A DNA stretch of 64,000 bases from Liriodendron chinense. Its lineage: Eukaryota > Streptophyta > Magnoliopsida > Magnoliales > Magnoliaceae. The stretch covers positions 2,884,170 through 2,948,169 of the forward strand of contig ML058464.1 in assembly GCA_003013855.2 (NCBI GenBank), read 5' to 3'. A model generated the notes under the pieces. The model was not told the origin of the DNA. It worked only from the letters and a program-made list of their open reading frames with translations, and made no database searches. This document shows positions 33,181-43,158 of the stretch, one piece after another (position 1 is the first letter of the stretch; the number at the start of each line of letters is the position of its first letter). The position numbers were made by a program, and so were the translations under genes.

Positions 33181-35784
33181 TGAATCTTCTTTTCCCCTTG
33201 TCTTCTCTCTTCATTTTGTCCTCTTCCCATTTTGTCCTTTCTTGGGCAGCTTTAGATGATGATTTATGGGCCATAGTGGGAGAGGTTGGTGGGTCCCACA
33301 CTCCAGCATTCGGTGAGAGCTTTAATGGTGGAGGGATTCCTTTAATGGAGGGTGTAGATGGTGCATTGAATGGAGGCATTGATGAGGGGTTAGGGATGGT
33401 GGTTGATGGTGTTTTGAATGGCCCCATTAATGGCAGCCATGCTGAAATTTCAGATTTGAATGGGACCTTCATTATGGGAGGAATGAATGGTATGGATAGG
33501 ATGATGGGGTGGGACATAGGTGAGGCCATGCTTCCCTTGAATGTAGGCCACATGGATGATGTGATGGATGGTGGTGATGGGACCACGAAGGACATAGATG
33601 GGCTGATCTCATGCTTGGATGGGATGGATGGTTCAAATGGTACCTTTGACGGTTTGGATGCTCTGGATGAGGGCCAGGATGTACGGTATACTTGTTTGGG
33701 TGGACTTGATGTGATCATTGATGATGTCCCCCTGATGATGGACGGTGTGGATGCCTCGATGATCCCTTTGATCGGCCAGGATGATGATTGGATTCATGAT
33801 TTCCTGTTGGAGGAGGCCGCAGGTCCAGATCTGACCGTTGATTCTTCGATCGGGGCTGCCGGGACCCTTTTTTATGGTTCAGATGTATTCTTTGACGGTC
33901 AGATTAGCCAGGATGTCACGATGTGCGGTGTGATCTTCACTGATAGTCCTTTTGATGGAGAGCATTGTCCTTCTCTTGATCGTCGGTCTTTTGCGCACTC
34001 TGTTCACGAGGTGGGCGAGTCTTCTCATGCGGCTGAGATTATGACAGTTTCAGACAGCGATGCGACTATATCAGACATAGCCATCACTGAGGACAGGTCA
34101 GGGGCTGTCGAGTCTGCAGAGGTTCCAGCTTTTCCTTCTCCTTCGCCCGTTGACCTTCCGATCCTTGATGAGTCATTATTGATTTCTGGGCCTTTTGTGC
34201 TGGAGGGGGTACCAGTGAGGACTTGTCAGCTGCTTCCTCGTTCTTCCTGCTCGCCACGACTGCTTGCTTGGCTTGACAGCTTGTCATTTTATGAGATTCG
34301 AGATTTGGAGTCTTATGGCTTCGGCGGTCTGATCCATATGGCCAGAGTTGATATTGATTGGAGGATGCTTGGAGCTGCCTTGATTGACTGAGTACCTTCG
34401 TTGAACTTGTTTACGTTCAACGATATGGAGATGGGGCCTTCTTTGGAGGAGCTTGCACGCTTGACAGGCCTGCCCTGGGATTATGCTCAGTATTTTTCGC
34501 CAAAGTCGTCGCCGAAGACTGCCACACCGCAGAACTGGTTCGGGATCCCCTATCTTGTTCGGCCTGCAGCCGGTGGCCAGGATGCTGTAGTGTTCTCCTT
34601 GGACTTGCTGTATGATCTTTTTTCGGGTCCTCGGGGTGTGGCTGGTTCTACCTTTGCTCGGAACGCACTGATGTTTTGCTTGATAGCTGAGGTGCTGTTC
34701 TCAGGATGGCGCAGGTCCCAGACTCCTCTGCTTTTTGAGGTGATGAGCCGAGCTATTCGACGACAGGGGATCATTTCTCTTATCTTGGCCGAGCTGTTTA
34801 ATGGGCTGACCGACTGCACCCCGGGCCACACTCGTATCCTTCGCGGCTGTTGTGCCTTTCTTCAGGTATCTTTTCTGCATCCTTTTTCTTCTTGCTTTGC
34901 TTTAGCTGAACTTCTTTTCCTTTTTTGTGATCAGGTCTGGCTATGGGAGCGTCTTTCGTTGACCGTTCCTGTATCTTTTCCTGACACTCGTTGCCCAGAC
35001 CTTATGCGACACATCATGGAGTTTCTTCCTCATATAGTTAGGATGAGCGAGCCCTTGTATCGCAGGATGTTCGCTGAACTTCGTGACTGGAACGTTTCGT
35101 TGGGAGTCATCTTGGCTTTCACTTCCTCCCGTGCTTTGTGATGCACACCGCTATCCTTTGATGTTGGTAGGCTTTCGATCTTACTTTTCTTACCATCCCA
35201 TTCGGTTGCTGCGGCAGTTTGGGTACGAGCAGGATGTTCCTCTTTTCGCTTTCACGGGTATCGGGCGTCGAGCACTTCCATCCAGATCTTCTGACTTTAG
35301 GACCCGGATTGATTGTTCTTGGGCGAGTTACTTTACTGCTGATTTGCTGGGTTTTGAGCTGCGAACTTTTTCGATGGCGACCGCCCCATATCAGTACTGG
35401 GTTGCTGAGCAGTCTTTGTATCGACGTATCCCTTGTTGGCACCAGACTGTTGACGAGGATGAGCAGGATATCCTTGGAGATGCTGGCTCTTCATCTGGTT
35501 CATATGAACCCTTTGAGGAGCGCCCGTTTATCAATCCTGGCTTCCTTTTGGCCACTCATGACCATCTGCTGTCTGAGATCTCTGCACTTCGGTATCATTG
35601 TGAGGTGATGTCGAGGACATTGGCTGCCGATCAGAGGTTGTCTGACGAGGAGACAGCGACTCGTACCCTTGAGCGCGATGAGGCGCATTACCTGCGTATG
35701 GAGGTGAGCAGGTTGAGAGCGAGGCTATCCTTTTATGAGTCAGAGGACTTACCTGATGTGGCCGAGGAGGAGGGTAGAGACTGA
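33181..35784 (+). pseudogene. DUF7745-like coiled-coil protein gene, antisense in E1
   Basis: An open frame runs from before 33181 (ATG at 33181, MNLLFPLSSLF) through a low-complexity Gly/Asp/Met-rich region. It then enters a conserved domain from about 34225: LLAWLDSLSFYEIRDLESYG, LFTFNDMEMGPSLEELARL, FSGPRGVAGSTFARNALMF, ILAELFNGLTDC and VGFRSYFSYHPIRLLRQFGY. The layout resembles DUF7745, a plant domain common in transposon-borne genes (assigned from memory). A 69-bp GT-AG intron is likely at 34866-34934. A TGA at 34389-34391 and a frameshift near 35110-35145 break it. The C-terminus (after about 35560) is heptad-like (LLSEISALRYHCEVM, YLRMEVSRLRARLSFY). The function is unknown. The start could instead be an upstream ATG at 32856, but that would run through the dyad region. 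Confidence 0.6.
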
Positions 35785-36894
35785 TTGTGTTGGCCACCTA
35801 CGCATTGATTTTTTTGCATATATGATTGATGATGATGCATTTTTTTTTTGTATTTTTTTGAAAAAGATGATATGACATGTGTAAAAGAAATATGATGCAT
35901 TTAATTGAAAAGAAAACTATTTGAAAATCTACTGTGCCATGAGTTGTCTTGTGAGTGTGTCTGGATTTTGTGTCGGGATATAGGAATCAGAACTGGGGCT
36001 CGGCCAATGCTTTGACCGATATCTCGAGATTAACTTGCGTGATCCTTTGGTTCCCTAGAGGTGTAGGCAATGGAAACTGTTGCTTCTTGAGATTGTCAGA
36101 ATTTGTAGAGCTCTTCGTTCCTGACTGCACTTCTTCTTGTTCGTGAACTGTAACTGCTTGAACCGCTCTGAACTGCCTGATTTCTTGGTACCTACACTTT
36201 TCATTTTTTTTCTTTTTCATTTGAACCATTTTTGCCTGTAGCGCTTTTTCGAGTTTTCACTACAGCCGGCCTTTCCCCGTCATTTTTGCCCGTTGCGCCC
36301 TTTCGGATTTTCACCACGTCCCGGGTGTTTGATCTTGCCTGCCCCTTGGCAGCTATGCTGTTTTTACCCTCGGCGCCCTTTCGGGTTTTCACCAAGTCCG
36401 CTGTATGCCCACTGTTTTTACTCGGAGCGCCCTTTCGGGTTTTCACTCTGCCCTCTTTGTTTAGGCACACATTTTTTTTCTTTTTTTTTTCTTTTTTTTT
36501 CTTTCTGGATCTCTGGATAACTGCGGCAGTTAGAGGTCGGGAATCTGTCGTTGCCGGCCGATGGCAGTCTTTCAGCCCTTATCCTGAGCTACGATAATAG
36601 AGCTATCGGTCTTTGCTAAAGACCCCTCTGAGATGAATGGATGGATGACTGTGTTTCTTCTTGGACTGATTTTTTTTTTTTGGGTGCCTTGCTTTGGCTT
36701 CCCTTTTTCTTTCTCTTTTCTTTTTTTTTTCTTTTTCTTTTGTATTCTTTTTCTCTCTTTTTTTGTATTTTTCTCTTTTCGAATCCCTTTATTTGAAACA
36801 CTTGTTGGTGGACGGAATTGATTTCTCAAAGGTCTTAGCTTTGACCTCTTGACTTTAGCTCTATTAAAGTAACTCTTGATAAGGTCAGAAAAAC
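35785..36894. other. Spacer between DUF7745-like gene and E1 integrase
   Basis: T-rich low-complexity DNA (36470-36510, 36670-36790) around a four-unit tandem repeat at 36235-36460 with core GCGCCCTTTCGGGTTTTCAC, units about 60-70 bp. The region separates two convergent coding units: the antisense gene ends at 35784 and integrase ends at 36895. Confidence 0.7.
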
Positions 36895-38229
36895 TTACCC
36901 GTGAAAGATCTTCACGTTGTCGGCGTTGGTTGGCTCAGGAAGATCCACCCCTCTCATGCTGGTGAGTCTGAGGGCGCCTCCGGGAAGTACTTCTCTGATG
37001 ATCAGTGGCCCGTCCCACGAGGGTTTGAACTTTCCTCTGGGATCCGGAAGGTGCGACGGTAGAATCTTCTTCATGACCATGTCGCCTACCTTGAAACTTC
37101 TTTTTCGAACTCTCTTGTTGTAAGCCCGAGCGATCCTTTTCTGGTAGCATTGTGAATGACTTAGTGCGCGCATGCGCTTTTCATCTGCTAGCTGCAACTG
37201 ATCGAACGTGGCCCGTTGCCATTCTCCTTCTTCAATTCCGCTTTCTAATAACACCCGTAGTGATGGTATTTCCACCTCGACTGGCAAAACTGCCTCCATT
37301 CCATAGGTAAGCTCGAAAGGAGTAACGCCCGTAGCAGACCGTACAGACGTTCGATAGGCCCAAAGTGCATATGGGAGCATATCTGACCAATCTCGATAGG
37401 TCACGACCATTTTCTCGAGTATCCTGATGATTGTCTTGTTTGCGGCTTCTACCCCACCATTCATCTGGGGACGGTAGGGGCTTGATCGATGACGTTGGAT
37501 CTTGAATTTGCTGAGGAAGTCATCCATCTTCTTGTTGACGAACGGGGTCCCATTATCTGTGATGATAGCATTGGGGATTCGGTACCGGCATATGATGTTG
37601 TTCTTTATGAATTTGATCACTTGAGATGCTGCAATCGTGGTGTAGGAGGCTGTCTCTACCCACTTGGTGAAGTAGTCAACTGCCACAAGTATGTACTCAT
37701 GACCATTTGATGCTTTGGGACTGATCTTGCCGATGATGTCGAGTCCCCACATGGAGAAGGGCCAGGGGGTGGTCAGGTTGTATAATTCTGATGAGGGGGC
37801 ATGGATTTGATTCGCATGCTCCTGACACTTGAAGCATTTTCTGACGTGCTAGCAACAGTCTGTCTCCATGGTGAGCCAATAATAGCCGAGTCATAGAATC
37901 TTCTTTGCCATCATGTGCCCATTCATGTGTGGGCCACAGATTCCTTCGTGTATTTCTTTCATGATCTTTGCAGCTTCTGTTTCATCGACGCATCGAAGGA
38001 GAATGTGATTATAGGATCGCTTGTAAAGAACTTCGCCACTGATGGTGAACTGGCCGGCCAAACGCTGAATGGTTTGGCGATCTGTTGCTGTTGCTGATTC
38101 TGGATACTCCTGGGTTTCGAGATATTGCTTGATGTCGGCATACCAGGGTTTGTCAGGGACAGCTTCGGCTTCTTCTATTTGCAGGCAAAAGGCAGGTTCT
38201 TCTCGAACTTCAACTGTGAGCTCCCATTC
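36895..38229 (-). pseudogene. pol: E1 integrase with upstream zinc-finger linker
   Basis: The 285-codon open part (37752-36895) has the rve core: Asp5 in MWGLDIIG, Asp66 in ITDNGTPF and Glu102 in GGVEAANKT, with the standard 35-residue spacing, so the catalytic triad is intact. The C-terminal part ends KIFHG with no chromodomain, as in the Tat lineage. Upstream (37753-38229) the HHCC region is readable (ending CFKCQEHANQIH) but broken by stops at 37849-37851, 37891-37893 and 38230-38232. Integrase would insert the cDNA; this frame could not be translated as part of Pol. Confidence 0.88.
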
Positions 38230-39130
38230 TCAAGCTCCTTTTGGTATCTCGAGCATTGATGCAAGTGTGGCGAGAGCATCTGCAAACTGGTTCTTGGCTC
38301 TGGGCATGTATGAGAAGGTGATTTCCTTGAATTCTTCGATCAGATTGTCAAGATACACATGATATGGTATCAACTTCTCGTCTTTGGTCTTCCATTCGTC
38401 GTTGGTCTGATTGATGATAAGCTGTGAGTCTCCAAATACTCGTGGCTTCTTGACGCCCAAGATTATGGCTTCCCTTAAGCCAGCGATGCATGCTTCATAC
38501 TCTGCCATGTTGTTGGTGCACTCGAACACTATGCGCCTTGAGATAGGAATAGGGACGTCATCTGGAGAGTAGAGGATTGCTCCAATACCACTCCCTTTAG
38601 AGTTTGCTGCGCCGTCGAAGAATAACGTCCACTCACCTTTCTTCTTTTCTTCTTCTTCAATGAGCAAGAGATCTTCATCAGGGAAGAATGTCTTGAGCGG
38701 TTGATAATCCAGGAGGGAGTGGGCGGCAAGATGATCGGCGAGGGCCTGTCCCTTGATTGCCTTCTGAGTGACATAGGTGATGTCAAACTCAGACAAGAGT
38801 AGCTGTCATTTAGCTATTCTCCCAGTGAGTGCCGGTTTCTCGAACAGGTACTTGAGCGGATCCATGTGAGCGAGGAGGAGAATAGGGAATGCAATCATGT
38901 ATTGACGGAGTCGCTGAGTTGCCCAAACTAGGGCGAGGCAAGTCTTCTCGATCGGGGAATACCTGGTCTCGTAGTCGGTGAACTTTCGGCTCAAATAATA
39001 TATTGCTTGTTCCTTCTTCTCCGGTCTCGTCGTGCTGGCCGAGGACACAGCCTATGGCTTCTGCTGCTACCGAGATGTATAACAATAGTGGTCGTCCAGG
39101 AGTGGGTGGCACTAGGACTGGAGGATTCAT
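38230..39130 (-). pseudogene. pol: E1 RNase H and second, archaeal-type RNase H
   Basis: 39130-38797 encodes the RT-linked RNase H (LYISVAAEAIGCVLGQ; then, after a frameshift near 39020-39045, AIYYLSRKFTDYETRYSPIE and LAHMDPLKYLFEKP). A TGA at 38806-38808 replaces the Trp of the AKW motif. The second RNase H lies in the next 188 codons, with catalytic Asp61 (FFDGAAN), Glu99 (NMAEYEA), Asp123 (FGDSQL) and Asp173 (FADALA) all present. This duplicate domain between RNase H and integrase defines the Tat lineage. RNase H removes the RNA strand during reverse transcription. The unit is closed by TGA at 38230. Confidence 0.87.
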
Positions 39131-39167
39131 GAGATATTTCTTGATGCGGTCGAAGGCGACTTGGCAA

Positions 39168-40481
39168 TCACCATTCCATTCTTTTGGGACGTTCTTCCGA
39201 AGGAGCTTGAATATGTGAGCTGTGCGATGAAGCGGCTGATGTATTGAATTCTACCGAGGAAGCCACGAATTTCCTTCTCTGTTCTAGGAGGGGGCATCTC
39301 AATGATTGCTCTGGTTTTGGTCTCGTCGACCTGATGCCATCCTCGCTCACCATAAAGCCGAGGAGCTTACCTCCCATTGCACCGAAGACACATTTCTGAG
39401 GGTTGAGACGGAGCTTGTACTTTTCTAATCTGTTGAATAACTTCTTCAGATCTTCAAAGTGTCCTTCAATTGTGCGAGATTTGACGATCATGTCGTCCAC
39501 ATATACTTCGAGCTCTTTGTTCATCATGTCGTGGAATAGTGCTGTCATTGCTCGCTGATATGTTGCTCCTGCATTCTTCAGACCGAACGGCATTACCCTG
39601 TAACAGAAGGTTCCCCAGGGAGTGATGAATGATGTCTTCTCGCGATCTTCGACGGCCATCTTGATCTGATTGTAACCTGAGAACCCGTCCATGAATGAGA
39701 AGATTTTGTATCCAGCAGTGTTGTCTACCAGAGTGTCGATATGTGGCAAAGGGAAGTCATCTTTAGGACTGGCTTTGTTGAGATCTCGGAAGTCGATGCA
39801 CATTCGAACCTTGCTGTCCTTCTTTGGTACTGGTACGATATTGGCGAGCCATTCAGGGTAGTTGGAGACTATCAAGAATCCCACGTTGTACTGCTTGATG
39901 ACTTCATCTCGGACTTTCAGAGCCCATTCTGGCTTCATTCTTTGAAGTTTCTGCTTTATTGGCTTCATATCTGCCTTGGTTGGCAGATGGTGTACAACGA
40001 GCTCTTCATCGAGCCCCGGCATGTCTTCATATGAGAACGCGAAGTTGGACAATCTTGGAGCTAGGAACTCTATCATTTTCTGTTTCATCTCAGGTGGCAA
40101 CGATTTTCCAATGCGTACTTCCCTAGGGATCTCAGGTGTCCCCAAGTTTACTATCTCGAAATCATCGGCTACAACATTGGCTTTAGATTCGAACTTTTTG
40201 AGGAGATCCTCAAGTTCAGGAGCCGGATCATCATCTTCCTCATCCCGGGCTTCGTCCAGACCCATGAGCTCGAAGTCTAATTCGATGTCAAAATCATATG
40301 ATTCGACTTCAAACTCATGCGACTCTTTAGAAGAACTTGGCACACTATTGAATGCAGGAAAAGAAATATTTTTTGGTTTTTGAGATTTTTTTGAAATTGA
40401 AATGCTAGATGTTTTTGGCTTTTGAAAGTTTTTTATTTTTTTGGATTTTTGAAATTCGTGGGACTTTGAACAAGCAGGCAT
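39168..40481 (-). pseudogene. pol: E1 reverse transcriptase
   Basis: 437 codons. An N-terminal acidic linker (DEARDEEDDDPAPELEDLL) leads to the palm-finger motifs: VRMCIDFRDLNKASPKDDFP (225-244), SFMDGFSGYNQIKM, CYRVMPFGLKNAGATYQRAM and the catalytic YVDD at 327-330, then LGFMVSEDGI. A 1-bp loss just after EDGI (near 39340) shifts the frame, so the connection domain is out of register to 39168. A second frameshift at 40405-40481 separates it from the protease linker. Catalytic residues are intact. Confidence 0.9.
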
Positions 40482-42732
40482 TGCAGACCATGATTGAGCC
40501 TAACTTGTTCCAAAGTTCCGGTCGCTGCTTAAACAGGCATTTTTTTTGGAAGCCAGAGCCCTCAGATGGCTCTTTGGCTGATTCAAAAGTTAGGGGAACA
40601 GATGACCATTCAGGACCCCACACTTCCTCCCCTGGAGAGGTGGGGGTTGATGATTTGGGCGAAGAATCATGGTCTGGCCCAATGACCATGACTTCTCGCT
40701 GGTCGGGTTCGAGATCTGAGTCGCACTCAGTCCCTCCCGGATCACTTACTTCGCATTGCAGTTCGTCTGGTTCCACGGCTAGACACAAGTTTGGAATCTG
40801 GACATCAGACCAATCTAGGGCTGGCCACTTCCCTTTCTTGGTCCAATGGATGGGCTGCTTCTGCCCCTGGCTGATGATTGATGAAGTTGACTTTGCAGAG
40901 ATGGGCAAGTCGTGCCCCTTGCTAATTGGTGCTGAGATGGGCAAGTTGTGCCCCTTGCTGATTGAAGTGGGCAGGTTGTGCCCCTGGCTGATTGAAGTGG
41001 GCAGGTTGTGCCCCTGGTTGATTGAAGTGGGCAGGTTGTGCCCCTGGTTGAGAGAAGTGGGCAAGTTGTGCCCCTGGTTGGGAGCAGGTGTCAGAGTAAC
41101 CTGGTCCTGAAGCTGCTGTATTTGACTTTCTTCTTCGTCTTCATCATTTCCTTCTTCTTCTGGAGGCTTAGATGGTTCGAGAATCTGATCCCATCGAATG
41201 GGGGGCCATGTGGCCCAAACTAGGCTCATCGGGAGGCCTTTGTGTAGTGCAGTCGGTTGATTCCTTCCTGGATCTTTGCAAGGTTCTCCTGGCTTAACGA
41301 ATTGGATGGGTGAGCACCGAAATTTCTTCCTTCTCTTGTCCATGAAGGTTGCCTTGTATCCGAGTCCCCATTTGCGTTGATTATATATCAGTGGTACCTT
41401 TCTGGACTTGAAGTGATTCTTCATTCGGTATTTGAGGCTCAGACGCTCTGCCGGTGAAAAGACACGGTCCACCCTTATCGGTTCTGGATTGGCGATAGAG
41501 TTCACAGTCTCGAATTCGAAACTGTGAAACGGGATGTCTTCTTCAGAGTGCTGGATATCGATGACCGGGATGTCTGGTTCAGTGGTAGCAGCATTGGAGG
41601 GAATGATGAGCTCCTTCTCTGCGTGGATAGAGATCACTTGATTTCCACAGATGTACTTCACTCGTTGATGCAGGGTTGACGGCACAGCTCCAACCTTGTG
41701 CAGCCAAGGTCGTCCGAGCAGCATGTTGAAAGAGGCTGATATATCCAGGATTTGGAATGTGATGGTGGAGACTTCCGGACCTATCTGTACCTCTATGTCG
41801 ACCTCCCCTTCCACTGATCGGCGGGTGTTGTCGAATGCTCTGACGCATATGGTGCTGGGTCAGAATGAAGAAGGACTGATTCCCAGACGTTCTGCAGTCT
41901 TGAGTGGGCAGACATTTAAGCTTGAGCCATTATCGATAAGGACTAGCGGAACACAGAGGTCTTTGTATCGTAAGGCTATGTTGAGGGATCGCCCGTGATC
42001 ACGTCCTTCAGGTGGCAACTCGTTATCTGTGAAGGTGATGGCGCGCGGAGCCAGGAGTTGTCCAATCATTAATGCTATCATCTCTGGTGCCGTATCAGAG
42101 GAGACGTGAGCATCGTTCAAGGTTTTGGCAAACATTTCTCGGTGTATGAGAGATGTGCAGAGTAGCTCCCATACTGAGATTTGAGCAGGGATTGACTTGA
42201 GCTGAGTTGCCACATCGTATGCGGCTTCATTTTTGTTGCCGAGGCCTGAGAGAGCGCCTTTGGGATCTCCTCTGTTCTGATTATCTCTTCGGATGCAACG
42301 CCCATTGGGATTCATGTTCCCCACTTCCGCACATTCTGGATAGTGCCATGGAACCTCTTTGTAGTTTTCCTCCCTTTTGCCTTCTAGGACCACCGGTTCT
42401 TGCAACGGTGCTGGTGTGGGTACCAGATCTTCCTCGTATGGAGCTTTTGCCTTGAGAACTACATTGTTGCATGTGCTGAAGGGGTAGTATCGAGGCTTGT
42501 CTTCATAGACCACATAAGGTCGTGGTCCTGGCTTGATTGTTCCTGGAGCAGGAGGCTCCCATGGAATGAATACTAGTCCTCTTGATATGGCAGGAGGTTT
42601 CTCTGTTCGTCCCAGCTGTCGTAGTGTGATTGACACGCCTCCGGGGTTTGCCCCTTGCAATACGACTGGCTCGACTGGAATAGCTCCTTCCAATACAACG
42701 GGTTCTTGTTGTTGATGAGTATAATCCTTCCA
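40405..42732 (-). pseudogene. pol: E1 aspartic protease and protease-RT linker
   Basis: 42693-41860 contains the protease N-lobe with LVLIDNGSSLNVCP, an Asp-Asn-Gly active site instead of Asp-Thr/Ser-Gly, and upstream SVWELLCTSLIHREMFAKTL, typical of Tat Gag-Pol. A TGA at 41860-41862 interrupts the domain. The remaining part (41814 on) has MLLGRPWLHKVGAVPSTLHQ, the conserved end of the protease. The linker then includes about seven tandem copies of a 10-residue QGHNLPTS-type word (40870-41090). It ends in a frameshift at 40405. The protease would process Gag-Pol. Confidence 0.82.
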
Positions 42733-43158
42733 TTATGGATTGGATTGTTCTTGAGTTGCCCCTTGCAAGATGACAGGTTCGTATGTGGGCTCGATGTATA
42801 TTTGTGCTCCTTCCAGGATGACTGGTTCCCAGCTTGAATGGTTGTAAGGTGCCCCTTGAACAACTGGTATATCATATGGAGTTGCTCCTTCGAGTACTAC
42901 TGGCTCGGAGATTGAAGGAAGAAAGGGACCTGCCCCTTGCAAGATTGGAGGAGGATTTGTCGGCCCATAGGTGTAGGCATGAATGGATTGGATGGGGGAG
43001 AAGAAGCGATCGAGATGGTCCCCTTCTTCTATACTATTGACTGCAGGGCCACGAGACGAACTGGGGTCCGTTGGATGCTGAGGCAGAGGATTCTGAAGGA
43101 TGTTGGTGGAAGCTGCTGGAGAAGTTCCAGGGCGAGATGACGATCTTGCGGTCATCAA
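42733..43158 (-). pseudogene. E1 gag-protease spacer with EPVVLEGA repeats
   Basis: 141 codons in a frame shifted by one relative to gag, closed by TAA at 42733-42735, after which the same frame continues into the protease segment. It carries at least seven copies of an 8-residue word (PILQGAG, EPVVLEGA, IPVVQGA, EPVILEGA, EPVILQGA, then EPVVLEGA and EPVVLQGA beyond the stop) spaced about 15-20 residues apart. No known domain. It may be a flexible spacer or binding array. Confidence 0.7.

Noticed and set aside
32999..33718. Minus-strand frame of 239 codons (Pro/Ser-rich)
   Set aside because: It is the mirror of the Gly/Asp-rich coding part of the DUF7745-like gene. No domain, and its composition follows from the other strand.
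40409..41110. Plus-strand frame of 233 codons opposite the E1 protease linker
   Set aside because: Mirror of the QGHNLPTS minisatellite and flanks (reads CPLLIEVGRL repeats). No promoter or domain, unlike the real antisense genes.
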